From NCBI GenBank assembly GCA_964369755.1, contig CAYJFY010000031.1, positions 1-30,197 on the forward strand: a DNA stretch of 30,197 bases, in the 5' to 3' direction. Positions 22,901-29,644 of the stretch are shown in pieces (the first letter of the stretch is position 1; each line of letters opens with the position of its first letter). The notes below the pieces were generated by a model. It worked only from the letters and a program-made list of their open reading frames with translations. It searched no databases and was not told where the DNA came from. The DNA is from CAUPWF01 sp964369755 (lineage in GTDB: Bacteria > Bacillota > Clostridia > Lachnospirales > Lachnospiraceae). A program made the translations under genes and the position numbers.

Positions 22901-23144
22901 GGTAATCCATTACGATCCGTGGTGGAATGTGGCGGCGCAGAACCAAGCGACAGACCGTGCTCATAGAATCGGACAAAAGAATGTGGTAACCGTGTTTAAA
23001 CTGATTGCGAAAAATACAATCGAAGAGAAAATTATAAAGATGCAAGAGACGAAACAAGAATTGGCAGACCAGATTATAAGTGGGGAAGAGAACAAGTTGT
23101 CGGCTATGACGAAGGATGATTTTGTAAGCTTGTTGAGTCAGTAA
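19902..23144 (+). CDS. SWIM zinc-finger SNF2-family helicase
   Basis: A 1080-residue DEAD/DEAH-type ATPase. A SWIM zinc finger (Cys77, Cys79, Cys93, His95) is followed by a long bacterial SNF2-associated region (about 100-600) and the two helicase lobes. Walker A lies in ADDMGLGKT (about 645-653), the Walker B box is DEAQ near 743-746, then motif III (MTGTPIENRLSELWSIFDYL), motif V (SLKAGGTGLNLTGAD) and motif VI (QATDRAHRIGQ). These motors move along double-stranded DNA and remodel protein-DNA complexes. ATG 19902 is used because GGGGAG lies eight bases upstream and the promoter lies before it; a TTG frame from 19836 would start inside the promoter. No phage or defence partner is adjacent, so a housekeeping role is more likely. 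Confidence 0.93.
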   Translation: MSLSRYKNHFTDKILGYAEKLNEAGVVRIKEVDYGFLEDRIDEGRCMWLSGEVSGTRQGVVPVQVVLDKNRVVDARCNCDEFRRSYWGPIQCCRHLTALVLQGEELIRQGADMETEADALMLVDRYVQNDVIELYGNEEGVELEPCLSIDHDSWKVSFKIGTKKKYVIKNLTQFYHNLKYKRMHEYGKDFKFIHKRSAFAESSKHLVDFIMERIEESIVVRGMQKNSYYDVEIKRTIPLTAGSVDKLFPRLVGEVVAYSVDDYSKFKGKAVVTRENPKIAIQIKPTDARGQIGTAVTVNMGHYNLFYGNESMYCLQNDKILISDPEFASETSPLLQTISSQSKRELTFGTMAMPALYEKVLPRVSDYLEIEEIQGEKVREKLPEKAVFEFFIDETSGQGIALEFKITYKGEAIKLSKTDVVDDYAFEIDMILINSLLKHYEEGRKGNFVFITQDEEKSYQFLTEAAKELLRFGTVHVSESLTRKIVRKAPKITVGVQVKSDILNLQLDSEDIDFMQLQDILASYKRKKKFHKLKDGTFLPLEGEGLDTLAELMDGLQLSPKDFTKEQLEIPAYRALYIDKLLHGKEDVTYERDNQLREIVRNFRTVEDSSYEVPKHLKKVLRNYQKIGYRWLCLLGEYGFNGILADDMGLGKTLQIITLLQAKKQEGRTSLIVTPASLVYNWESEFQKFGEGFKVAVVAGTPTERREILADLSGYDVVVTSYDLLKRDIEFYQNQSFFYQIIDEAQYIKNQNAQVAKAVKVIKASHKLAMTGTPIENRLSELWSIFDYLMPGYLYQYEKFKTTFESAIVKRSESEIVKRLKEMVAPFILRRLKKDVLKDLPDKLEEVVYAKMDKPQEELYTAYVAKVRDEIDGQGSAEFQKNKFKVLAEITRLRQICCDPNLVYDNYKGESAKLATCMELIVSAKDGGHKVLLFSQFRTMLEIIEKRLQDEGIESYKITGETPKGKRLQLVDEFNKNDVTVFLISLKAGGTGLNLTGADMVIHYDPWWNVAAQNQATDRAHRIGQKNVVTVFKLIAKNTIEEKIIKMQETKQELADQIISGEENKLSAMTKDDFVSLLSQ

Positions 23145-23167
23145 ATATCTATACCAAAAGTGGAATT

Positions 23168-23205
23168 AAAAAACATATCCTCATTTAGAAGAGGATATGT
23201 TTTTT
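23168..23205 (+). terminator. terminator after the helicase gene
   Basis: A perfect 15-base stem (23168-23182 with 23191-23205) whose left arm begins with A6 and right arm ends with T6. It would work in both directions. Confidence 0.85.
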
Positions 23206-23207
23206 AG

Positions 23208-23236
23208 TTGTTTATAGAAAAATTATATTGTATAAT
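23208..23236 (+). promoter_or_regulatory. promoter of the small-peptide RNA
   Basis: TTGTTT (23208-23213), 17-base spacer and TATAAT (23231-23236) place the start of an RNA near 23243, precisely at the left arm of a long inverted repeat. Confidence 0.65.
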
Positions 23237-23276
23237 TTGATTAGACATCCCAAGAGCGGTGTGCGGTTAGTCATTC

Positions 23277-23305
23277 CCTTTGCGTATTTCTTATACGTAG
23301 AAAGG
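23277..23305 (+). promoter_or_regulatory. hairpin masking the ribosome binding site of the small-peptide gene
   Basis: CCTTT (23277-23281) pairs with AAAGG (23301-23305), the first part of the ribosome binding site AAAGGTGGTGAT, and CGTA (23283-23286) pairs with TACG (23294-23297). Such masking is common in type I toxin mRNAs. Confidence 0.5.
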
Positions 23306-23315
23306 TGGTGATATT

Positions 23316-23378
23316 ATGGAATACATAATAATTTTTATGATATTATTGTTATTGGTGATAATCATCATAAAAAAGTAA
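23316..23378 (+). CDS. 20-residue hydrophobic peptide, candidate type I toxin
   Basis: A short frame, MEYIIIFMILLLLVIIIIKK, behind a strong ribosome binding site (AAAGGTGGTGAT, 23301-23312). It is a single membrane helix with an acidic start and Lys-Lys end, as in small holin-like and type I toxins of Firmicutes. The stop codon lies inside the left arm of a two-way terminator. It has its own promoter, and a second promoter on the opposite strand faces it, so an antisense RNA is predicted. I do not assign a named family; membrane toxicity is inference. The alternative is a non-coding RNA with a chance frame, but the ribosome binding site and composition argue against it. Confidence 0.6.
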   Translation: MEYIIIFMILLLLVIIIIKK

Positions 23379-23457
23379 TCGCCAGGTCGTCGAAAACTTG
23401 CGATTGCACTTTTAAATAAATTGCACGATGACTGACCGCTCACTTGGATGTCTTTAT
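23369..23457 (-). ncRNA. predicted antisense RNA to the small-peptide mRNA
   Basis: A minus-strand promoter at 23464-23492 would start an RNA near 23457 that ends after the hairpin at 23375-23407, where the minus strand reads T6. The resulting RNA of about 90 bases overlaps the 3' end of the peptide mRNA for about 45 bases. It is inferred from promoter and terminator placement only. Confidence 0.45.
23375..23413. terminator. two-way terminator shared by convergent RNAs
   Basis: GTAATCGC (23375-23382) pairs with GCGATTGC (23400-23407), with three more inner pairs beyond a bulged C. On the minus strand the stem is followed at once by T6 (plus A6 at 23369-23374); on the plus strand it is followed by ACTTTT. 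Confidence 0.6.
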
Positions 23458-23463
23458 AAAGCT

Positions 23464-23492
23464 ATTATAAATGATATGATGATAAAATGCAA
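23464..23492 (-). promoter_or_regulatory. minus-strand promoter facing the small-peptide gene
   Basis: On the minus strand, TTGCAT (plus 23487-23492), 17-base spacer and TATAAT (plus 23464-23469) point into the locus. A weaker plus-strand promoter for the next gene (TTGGAT 23444-23449, TATAAA 23466-23471) overlaps it. Confidence 0.6.
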
Positions 23493-23534
23493 TAAAAACA
23501 GTATACAACGAATTGATAAAGGAGGAGTGAAGGA

Positions 23535-24263
23535 ATGGTAAAAGCTAAATATATAAAATATGACATTAAGGTTACGGCAACGCCAGAAGGGTTTCCGGGA
23601 TTTTTTCGGTCAAAGAGGTCGGTTTATCATAATCCGGCTCTGGCAGCTTCGTTTGAGTTGGTAGAGGCAATTGACGGGGTTGTTTATATCGATGCACTAG
23701 TAATGAAAGAGCTGAAAGATGCTGTGGTTGGCAGCATTATACAATATGTAGATGAGAATTATAAAACAGATAGTATCGAAGTGATTGTGGATGCTCAGTA
23801 TGAAGAATATTTTGTTCGTAATGGGTTTGCGGTAAGTCTAAAGGGGGAAGTGGTGATTTTGAATTATCAATTCCGTGAGGATAAGGTACAGACTGCATTT
23901 GCTTATTCAAACGCGCGTCATAACTGTACACAGGCGGTGCTGTTGAGTTTTAAGGATGAGTTGGGTTTGAGTTATGATCAGGCATCTATGCTTGCTAGTG
24001 GATTTGGAGGCGGGATGTGTTGTGGAACGGTATGTGGGGCATTGACAGGATTGTTGATGGTTTATGGTGGAATGAAAGGATTTAATGCGGAACAAGAAGA
24101 GAACAAAGGTGAATTTAAGGAGGGAGTCATTTCATTCTTTGCGAAATTCAGGGAGATATACGGAGATGTTGCGTGTGATGTTTTGGTACAAAAACAGGGA
24201 TATTCCCCGTGTCCATATATTATGCGTGTGTGCGTGAAGTTATTAATAGATGAATGCAAGTAG
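23535..24263 (+). CDS. C_GCAxxG_C_C-family redox protein with extra N-terminal domain
   Basis: A 242-residue protein. Residues about 125-242 match the C_GCAxxG_C_C family: NCTQA, then GGGMCCGTVCGALTG, DVACD and SPCPYIMRVC, giving the spaced cysteines of a presumed metal or redox site. Members of this family are usually about 120-150 residues, so residues 1-120 are an added domain. That part has a strand-helix-strand pattern ending FVRNGF that resembles a worn GNAT acetyltransferase C-terminal half, without a visible acetyl-CoA loop. The start is behind AAAGGAGGAG. It may be co-transcribed with the downstream glycerol-phosphate genes (45-base gap). Function is not established. Confidence 0.82.
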   Translation: MVKAKYIKYDIKVTATPEGFPGFFRSKRSVYHNPALAASFELVEAIDGVVYIDALVMKELKDAVVGSIIQYVDENYKTDSIEVIVDAQYEEYFVRNGFAVSLKGEVVILNYQFREDKVQTAFAYSNARHNCTQAVLLSFKDELGLSYDQASMLASGFGGGMCCGTVCGALTGLLMVYGGMKGFNAEQEENKGEFKEGVISFFAKFREIYGDVACDVLVQKQGYSPCPYIMRVCVKLLIDECK

Positions 24264-24308
24264 AAAATTAGGTGCAAGATATATGTATTGATCGAGAAGG
24301 AGAGCGGG

Positions 24309-25091
24309 ATGTTTGATTTGAAAAACATAAAATTATTTGTATTAGATATGGATGGAACCTATTATTTAGGGGATAAGTTGATCGACGGAGCGCCAGAGTT
24401 TCTCGAAATAGTAGAGCGTAAGGGAAAGGAGTTTATGTTCTTTACAAACAATTCATCCAAGACCCCAGCGGATTATATCGCAAAATTGGCGAAGATGAAT
24501 ACTTCCATCACAGAGAAGCAAATTATGACATCTGGAGATGTTACGATTGAGTATCTGAAATCGTTTTATTCGGAGAAAAAAGTATTTTTGTTAGGAACAC
24601 CTACTTTGAAGAATGATTTTGTGAATCAAGGCATTGAACTTACAGATGGATATGATGCGGATGTTGTCGTAATTGCTTTCGATATGAGTTTGACTTATGA
24701 GAACTTAGAGAAAGCGTGTACTAATATTCGGAATGGGGCGGTTTATCTAGCGACCCACCTAGATGTGAACTGCCCAACAGAAGATGGATTTATTCCCGAC
24801 TGTGGTGCAATGTGTTCGATGATTAGCCACTCTACTGGAAAAGAACCTAAGTTTTTGGGTAAACCATTCAAAGAAACCATTGATATGATTATGAGACGCA
24901 GTGGTTATGCAAGAGAAGAGATTGCGATTGTGGGAGATCGCTTGTACACGGATGTTGCAACAGGTGTGAAGAATGGAAGCAATGGAATCTTAGTGTTGAC
25001 AGGAGAAACGAAGCTAGAGGATGTAGAGAAGTCGGAGGTTGTCCCAACAAAGATCTATGATTCGTTATATGCGATGAGTAAAGAGTTATAA
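24309..25091 (+). CDS. HAD-IIA (NagD-like) sugar/polyol phosphatase
   Basis: A 260-residue HAD hydrolase: motif I DMDGT (nucleophile and acid/base Asp), motif II in FFTNNSSK, a NagD-type cap domain in the middle (about 75-180), motif III Lys in FLGKP and motif IV GDRLYTD. Length and cap fit the HAD-IIA group, which includes NagD, AraL and glycerol-3-phosphate or phosphoglycolate phosphatases. ATG 24309 is chosen because AAGGAG lies upstream; the TTG at 24288 precedes that site. It is followed 13 bases later by a glycerol-3-phosphate dehydrogenase-like gene, so a glycerol-3-phosphate or related substrate is plausible but inferred. Confidence 0.9.
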   Translation: MFDLKNIKLFVLDMDGTYYLGDKLIDGAPEFLEIVERKGKEFMFFTNNSSKTPADYIAKLAKMNTSITEKQIMTSGDVTIEYLKSFYSEKKVFLLGTPTLKNDFVNQGIELTDGYDADVVVIAFDMSLTYENLEKACTNIRNGAVYLATHLDVNCPTEDGFIPDCGAMCSMISHSTGKEPKFLGKPFKETIDMIMRRSGYAREEIAIVGDRLYTDVATGVKNGSNGILVLTGETKLEDVEKSEVVPTKIYDSLYAMSKEL

Positions 25092-25104
25092 GGAGGAGCG
25101 AAAC

Positions 25105-26523
25105 ATGTATGATGTAATGATTATAGGGGCAGGAATCATAGGTTCCTTTCTCGCACGCGACTTGTCACGCTATAACTTGAAGATTTGCTTGTTGGACAAG
25201 GAAAGTGATGTTGCCAATGCGACAACAATGGCGAATAGTGCGATTGTGCATACAGGCTATGATCCAGAAGAGGGAACGTTGAAGGCTAAGCTCAACGTAG
25301 TTGGAGCTAGAATGTATCGAAAAATATGCGAGGAACTAGGTGCAGGTTATCTGGAGTGTGGTGCCTTAGTAGTTGCTTGTAGTGAGGAAGAAGTAGAAGG
25401 ACTAAAGGAACTAAAGCGAAAAGCGGATCTACGAGGAATCAAAGCGGAAATATTAGATCGAGAAGCGTTGCTTGAGATGGAACCAAATCTATCGGAACAT
25501 GTGGGCGCAGGAATGGATGTCCCTGAGACAGCGGTAGTTTATCCGTGGGAAGTGGCGAATTACTTGGTGGAAGATGCAATGAATAATCATGTAGAACTGA
25601 AGCTGGAAGAGGACGTAATTGCGATTGAGCATCAACCTGAACATTTTGAAATCACGACAAGCAAGGGGAAATACGAGGCTAGATTAGTCATTAACTCGGC
25701 TGGATGTAACGCTCAAAAAATTGCGAATATGATTGGTGATAACCCATTTGAGATTACACCTAGAAAAGGGCAATATTATGTTTTGTCGAAACTTGCAAAG
25801 GGTTTTGTAAATAAAATAATTTACCCGACGCCTACAAAACTAGGAAAAGGAGTATTGGCAATTCCTACAACACATGGAAATATACTGTTGGGACCCAACT
25901 CGGAGCTGTGTGAATTGGATGATTTGGCGACTTCGAAAGAGGGGCTAAACTTCATGAATGAGAATTTGACCAAGATTGTTCAAAATGTCCCGTATGGGGA
26001 GATTATTCGTAGCTATGCTGGAATTCGTGCTTGTGGAAACAACAACGACTTCTATATTGATTTTTCGGATAAGTATCATAACTTTATTCACCTTGGAGCA
26101 ATCGATTCACCCGGCATGGCCAGTGCTCCAGCAATTAGCCGCTATGTGATTGATGAATTTGTAGCAGAGGCGATACGTTTGGAGGCGAAGACAGAAGTCG
26201 TGCCTTTTGAGAAACATATTGTAATGAGTAAGCTCGGTAATGAGGAGAGAAATAAATATATTAAGAAGAACCCTCAATATGGAAATATCGTATGCAAGTG
26301 TGAAAAAGTTTCTTATCAAGAAATTGTAGATGCGATTCATTGCAAGAATGGTGCAAGAACCATTAAGGGTGTAAAGAAACGGGTTCGCCCAGGAATGGGG
26401 CGATGTCAAGGCGGATTCTGTGAGGTTGAAGTGGCGAAGATACTTTCAAAAGAGCTTGGCATACCGTTGACAGAGGTGCGATACGATCAGGAGGATTCAA
26501 AGTTAGGAGAGCGGATGAAATGA
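25105..26523 (+). CDS. GlpA-like FAD-dependent glycerol-3-phosphate dehydrogenase with BFD-type [2Fe-2S] domain
   Basis: A 472-residue flavoprotein of the DAO family. The FAD-binding motif GAGIIGSFLARDLS is at the N-terminus, the substrate/FAD domain spans to about 370, and a BFD-like domain follows with Cys397, Cys399, Cys434 and Cys439 (CKC and CQGGFC), which bind a [2Fe-2S] cluster in GlpA-type enzymes. It oxidises glycerol-3-phosphate to dihydroxyacetone phosphate, passing electrons to the partner flavoprotein encoded next (four-base overlap) and the DUF1667 protein. The same trio occurs in many clostridia in place of GlpABC. No glpK or glpF is in the window, so the substrate (glycerol-3-phosphate or a related 2-hydroxyacid) is inferred. 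Confidence 0.87.
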   Translation: MYDVMIIGAGIIGSFLARDLSRYNLKICLLDKESDVANATTMANSAIVHTGYDPEEGTLKAKLNVVGARMYRKICEELGAGYLECGALVVACSEEEVEGLKELKRKADLRGIKAEILDREALLEMEPNLSEHVGAGMDVPETAVVYPWEVANYLVEDAMNNHVELKLEEDVIAIEHQPEHFEITTSKGKYEARLVINSAGCNAQKIANMIGDNPFEITPRKGQYYVLSKLAKGFVNKIIYPTPTKLGKGVLAIPTTHGNILLGPNSELCELDDLATSKEGLNFMNENLTKIVQNVPYGEIIRSYAGIRACGNNNDFYIDFSDKYHNFIHLGAIDSPGMASAPAISRYVIDEFVAEAIRLEAKTEVVPFEKHIVMSKLGNEERNKYIKKNPQYGNIVCKCEKVSYQEIVDAIHCKNGARTIKGVKKRVRPGMGRCQGGFCEVEVAKILSKELGIPLTEVRYDQEDSKLGERMK

Positions 26524-27779
26524 TAAGAGAGGTGGATATAGTTGTAATCGGAGGTGGAAGCGCAGGGATGGCAAGTGCTGTTGCAGCGAAAGAGGCCGGA
26601 GTTGATTCAATCTTAGTACTGGAAGGTGACGCTGAGCTTGGAGGAATTCTCAACCAATGTATCCATAATGGTTTCGGGCTACAGATATTCAAAGAGGAGT
26701 TGTCAGGACCGGCATTCGCAGAGCGATACATTGATCAAATGAATGAATATGGTATTGAATATCAACTGTCATCCAAGGTATCTGAGATTACAGCAGATCG
26801 CAAGGTGACCTATGTGAATCCATGCGGAGTATTCGAGGTTCAAGCGAAGAAGATTATACTGGCTTGTGGGTGTTCAGAGAGAACACGCGGTGCAATTTCC
26901 ATTCCAGGTACTCGTGTGAAAGGTGTGTACACAGCAGGAACTGCACAAAAATACGCGAACATTGAAAATATTTTAGTTGGAAAGAAAGTGTTCATACTTG
27001 GGAGCGGTGATATCGGACTCATTATGGCGAGACGAATGACCCTAGAAGGTGCGAAAGTCTTAGGGGTGGCAGAATTGATGCCGTATTCAAATGGACTGAT
27101 GAGAAACATCGTGCAATGTCTAGAAGATTTTGATATCCCACTGTACTTGAGTCATACAGTTACTGAGATTATCGGAGAAGATAAGCTAGAGAAAATCAAG
27201 ATTCAAGAAGTGGATGAGAATCGCAATCCAATCCAAGGAACGGAGAAGGAATTTGAAGTGGATACCCTATTGCTTTCGGTAGGGCTTATACCCGAAAATG
27301 TATTAGCTTATGCGGTAGGAGTGAAGCTAGATCCGATTACGAGAGGTGCCGTTGTTAATGAGAGGTTGGAGACATCTGTCCCTGGAATTTATGCCTGCGG
27401 AAATGCACTCCATGTTCATGACTTGGTTGACTTTGTAGCCATCGAGAGTGGACAGGCAGGGAAGAATGCGGCTGCAGATTTAATGAGTGTCCAGAAAGAT
27501 AGGGATGAGAAACCTACAGTAGCAGGGGAAGGAGTAGGCTACATTGTTCCTCAAAAATTTGATAAGAATAATTTGGAAGAGGTAACATTTTCATTTCGTG
27601 TTAGAAAACCGTCTCAGAAGTCGGTTATCGAGTTTTTAGATGGAGAAACGGTGATTAAGACGAAACAAAAAAACTTCTTATTGCCTGCGGAGATGGAACG
27701 AATTCCTCTAAAGCCAGAGTTGCTTAGCGCGGTAAAAGAGAATTTAACAATTCGAGTGAGGGAATATTGTGAAAAATAA
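26520..27779 (+). CDS. GlpB-like FAD/NAD(P)-dependent oxidoreductase
   Basis: A 419-residue two-dinucleotide-fold oxidoreductase: FAD motif VIGGGSAGMASAVAAKEAG at the start, a second nucleotide-binding motif ILGSGDIGLIMARRMTLEGA (about residues 158-177), and a conserved GIYACGNALHVHDLVD near 290. A Cys pair at the redox position (LNQCIHNGFG) has only one Cys, so it is not a disulfide reductase. The C-terminal 80 residues are a separate small domain. It starts inside the stop of the GlpA-like gene, so the two probably form a complex passing electrons to NAD+ or another carrier. Confidence 0.87.
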   Translation: MIREVDIVVIGGGSAGMASAVAAKEAGVDSILVLEGDAELGGILNQCIHNGFGLQIFKEELSGPAFAERYIDQMNEYGIEYQLSSKVSEITADRKVTYVNPCGVFEVQAKKIILACGCSERTRGAISIPGTRVKGVYTAGTAQKYANIENILVGKKVFILGSGDIGLIMARRMTLEGAKVLGVAELMPYSNGLMRNIVQCLEDFDIPLYLSHTVTEIIGEDKLEKIKIQEVDENRNPIQGTEKEFEVDTLLLSVGLIPENVLAYAVGVKLDPITRGAVVNERLETSVPGIYACGNALHVHDLVDFVAIESGQAGKNAAADLMSVQKDRDEKPTVAGEGVGYIVPQKFDKNNLEEVTFSFRVRKPSQKSVIEFLDGETVIKTKQKNFLLPAEMERIPLKPELLSAVKENLTIRVREYCEK

Positions 27780-27789
27780 GATTTTTCAC
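27769..27789 (+). promoter_or_regulatory. A/T-rich hairpin at the GlpB-like stop codon
   Basis: GTGAAAAAT (27769-27777) and ATTTTTCAC (27781-27789) form a perfect 9-base stem around a three-base loop that contains the end of the stop codon. It lies inside the operon and may modulate stability or partial termination. Confidence 0.35.
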
Positions 27790-27817
27790 ATTTGTTTCGA
27801 GAAAGGGAAGTTGCCTG

Positions 27818-28174
27818 ATGAAAAAAGAAATGATTTGTATCACATGTCCGATTGGATGTCATTTGAATGTTGAATGGAATGAACAAACAGATGAAATGAT
27901 TGTGAGTGGAAATAAGTGTAAGCGTGGAGAGGTTTATGCAGCGAACGAGTTGAAGGATCCCAAGAGAATGATAACATCGCTAGTGAAAATAACAGGTGGA
28001 ATACATCCCGTACTACCGGTTATCACCAGTGGAGCGATTCCGAAACCGCTTATCTTCGATGTGATGAATGAGTTGAAAGAAGTAGAAGTAAAATCTCCAA
28101 TCAAAATGGGAGAAGTTATCATTGAGAATATTTTGAATACGGGAGTCGATGTGTTAGCGTCGAGGAGTATGTAG
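27818..28174 (+). CDS. DUF1667 protein, iron-sulfur partner of the glycerol-3-phosphate oxidation set
   Basis: A 118-residue protein with CITCPIGC near the start (Cys7, Cys10, Cys14) and a fourth Cys at 34 (GNKCKRGE), a pattern suited to an iron-sulfur cluster. The rest (PVLPVITSGAIPKPLIFDVM) is the DUF1667 domain, normally found beside GlpA/GlpB-like flavoproteins in Firmicutes. It probably serves as an electron-transfer subunit, by analogy to GlpC. It ends the operon just before a very strong hairpin. Confidence 0.9.
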   Translation: MKKEMICITCPIGCHLNVEWNEQTDEMIVSGNKCKRGEVYAANELKDPKRMITSLVKITGGIHPVLPVITSGAIPKPLIFDVMNELKEVEVKSPIKMGEVIIENILNTGVDVLASRSM

Positions 28175-28180
28175 TTGGTT

Positions 28181-28229
28181 GTTCGTTGGGGACGGGGGTT
28201 TTTGCCAAAAACCCCCGTCCCCAATGAAC
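28181..28229. terminator. very strong GC-rich two-way terminator between convergent operons
   Basis: An 18-base perfect stem (28186-28203 with 28207-28224) around a GCC loop, extended by a further GTTC/GAAC pairing beyond one G-U pair. T5 and A5 at its tip let it serve both directions. It is far richer in G+C than its surroundings, and its outer end reaches the stop codon of the minus-strand permease gene. Confidence 0.8.
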
Positions 28230-28798
28230 TACTTCTTGGCTACCTGGATTGAGATCAGATTCAAAACAATAGCAAGGCTAAAAGTTACACCAGAAGAGAG
28301 CGAGGGAAGTGTCAAGTTCATAGATTGTGAGATGGAACCTAAGGCTGTGAAGACGATAATAATGCCCCAATACATGATGCGCCCTTTCTCTGTTCCATAT
28401 TTTATCTGTATGAGGGTACTGATGCTTAGGTAAATTAGCGCAATTGATACCAGTAATACGAGGGTTTGTAATGGGATGGGACTAAAGTTGACCATTACCA
28501 AGCTTGCGAGTGTAGTGCTGACATAGGAGAGCACGCCGGCAATGAGAATGCCGATGTATCCTAAAACGTATTTACTTAGTACTAAATCATTCTTTGAATA
28601 TGGGAACATCAAGGCGAGTTCCCCCCATTTTGAACGTTCATCATAGGCGAGCGCAGTAAACGGCATGGAGGCTCCGAGTAGTAAGGTCATTCCAAATAGA
28701 GTAGGACCTCCAGTTACTGCGATAAATGGAATGATGAACAGCAGGATTTTCATTTGTTTTGCTAAAACGAGCAAATCTTTTAAGACTAAGGCTTTCAT
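28229..28798 (-). CDS. ABC-2-type transporter permease
   Basis: A 189-residue membrane protein with about six hydrophobic segments and no soluble domain. The start MKALVLKDLLVLAKQMK and phrases such as TGGPTLFGMTLLLGASMPFTALAYDERSKW fit the small ABC-2 permeases found with YtrB-type ATPases. ATG 28798 is chosen because AAAGGAGG lies upstream and because it overlaps the ATPase stop by four bases (ATGA); the longer frame to 28855 would run into the ATPase. It probably forms an export or sensing complex with that ATPase. Substrate unknown. Confidence 0.85.
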   Translation of the reverse strand: MKALVLKDLLVLAKQMKILLFIIPFIAVTGGPTLFGMTLLLGASMPFTALAYDERSKWGELALMFPYSKNDLVLSKYVLGYIGILIAGVLSYVSTTLASLVMVNFSPIPLQTLVLLVSIALIYLSISTLIQIKYGTEKGRIMYWGIIIVFTALGSISQSMNLTLPSLSSGVTFSLAIVLNLISIQVAKK

Positions 28799-29643
28799 CG
28801 AGTATCCTCCTTTACCAACAATAAAATAATTTCTTCTAAGGTTGCATTCTCGCATACGAAGCTGCTGTGGATGTTCTCCTTGTTCACTAAGAGTTCATAT
28901 CCCGAATAAAGTTTTTTCTTGTTGATGATAGCTTCTGGTGGGATAGAATCTAATAGATCCTCTCTGATTTTCAGAATACCATATTTCTCGAGCAGAAGGT
29001 CTTTTTCCTCACTTAATTTAAGTTTTCCGTTATGGATGAATGTGATATAGTCACAGACTTTTTCGAGGTCACTGATTATGTGAGAGGACAGTAGGATGGA
29101 GTGTGACTCATCCCGAGTGAATTCATGAAAAATATCTAGGATTTCTTCTCGTGCCATAGGGTCGAGTCCACTAGTTGCCTCATCTAATATCAGGAGTTTT
29201 GCATCGTGAGAGAGTGCCACAGCGATAGCAAGTTTCATCTGCATACCCCGAGAGTAATCCTTAAATTGCTTCTTTTGCGGGAGTTGAAATTGTTCCAAGT
29301 ATGAGAGGTAGGTGGTATCGCTCCAGTTGCGATAGGTGTTCTTCATGATCTTTGCAATATCGAGTGCGTTTAATACTTCGGGAAAATGTGCCTCGTCGAG
29401 CACAACGCCGATGTCTTCTTTTGTACTGGCAAAATGGGGCGTATTATTCTCTTGGCCTAAAATACGAGTACTTCCGTCATCTCTCTCTAGAGCATTCATG
29501 ATAAGCTTGATGGTAGTGGTTTTTCCAGCACCATTTTCACCGACTAGACCCACGATAGAGCCGCTAGGGACGTTAAAGCTTATGCGATCCAACATAAATG
29601 TGTCGAATTTTTTGGTTAGGTTTTTTACTTCGATTGCATTCAT
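28795..29643 (-). CDS. ABC transporter ATP-binding protein (YtrB-like)
   Basis: A 282-residue ATPase: Walker A GENGAGKTT (about residues 35-43), signature YSRGMQMKL (a variant of LSGGQ), Walker B LLILDEATSGLD and switch His in SSHI. A C-terminal extension of about 70 residues follows the ATPase core. It lies one base after the GntR gene, with the ribosome binding site GAGGAGG inside the end of that gene, and overlaps the permease gene. The GntR-ATPase-permease order is that of YtrA-type operons, which answer to cell-envelope stress in Bacilli. Confidence 0.93.
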   Translation of the reverse strand: MNAIEVKNLTKKFDTFMLDRISFNVPSGSIVGLVGENGAGKTTTIKLIMNALERDDGSTRILGQENNTPHFASTKEDIGVVLDEAHFPEVLNALDIAKIMKNTYRNWSDTTYLSYLEQFQLPQKKQFKDYSRGMQMKLAIAVALSHDAKLLILDEATSGLDPMAREEILDIFHEFTRDESHSILLSSHIISDLEKVCDYITFIHNGKLKLSEEKDLLLEKYGILKIREDLLDSIPPEAIINKKKLYSGYELLVNKENIHSSFVCENATLEEIILLLVKEDTR

Positions 29644-29644
29644 T

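Larger units (their letters stand above)
23243..23453. repeat. imperfect terminal inverted repeat framing the small-peptide locus
   Basis: The left arm (23243-23274) and right arm (23428-23453) share AGACATCC at their outer ends and GTGNGCGGTNAGTCAT at their inner ends (14 of 16 matching), with a six-base length difference between the blocks. The outer ends coincide with the predicted starts of two convergent RNAs, so both RNAs would begin with nearly the same sequence. A degenerate MITE is an alternative reading. Confidence 0.65.

Noticed and set aside
19902..23144. SNF2 helicase as part of a DISARM-like or other defence island
   Set aside because: No methylase, nuclease or phospholipase-D gene is adjacent; the nearby DinJ-YafQ pair has its own promoter and terminator.
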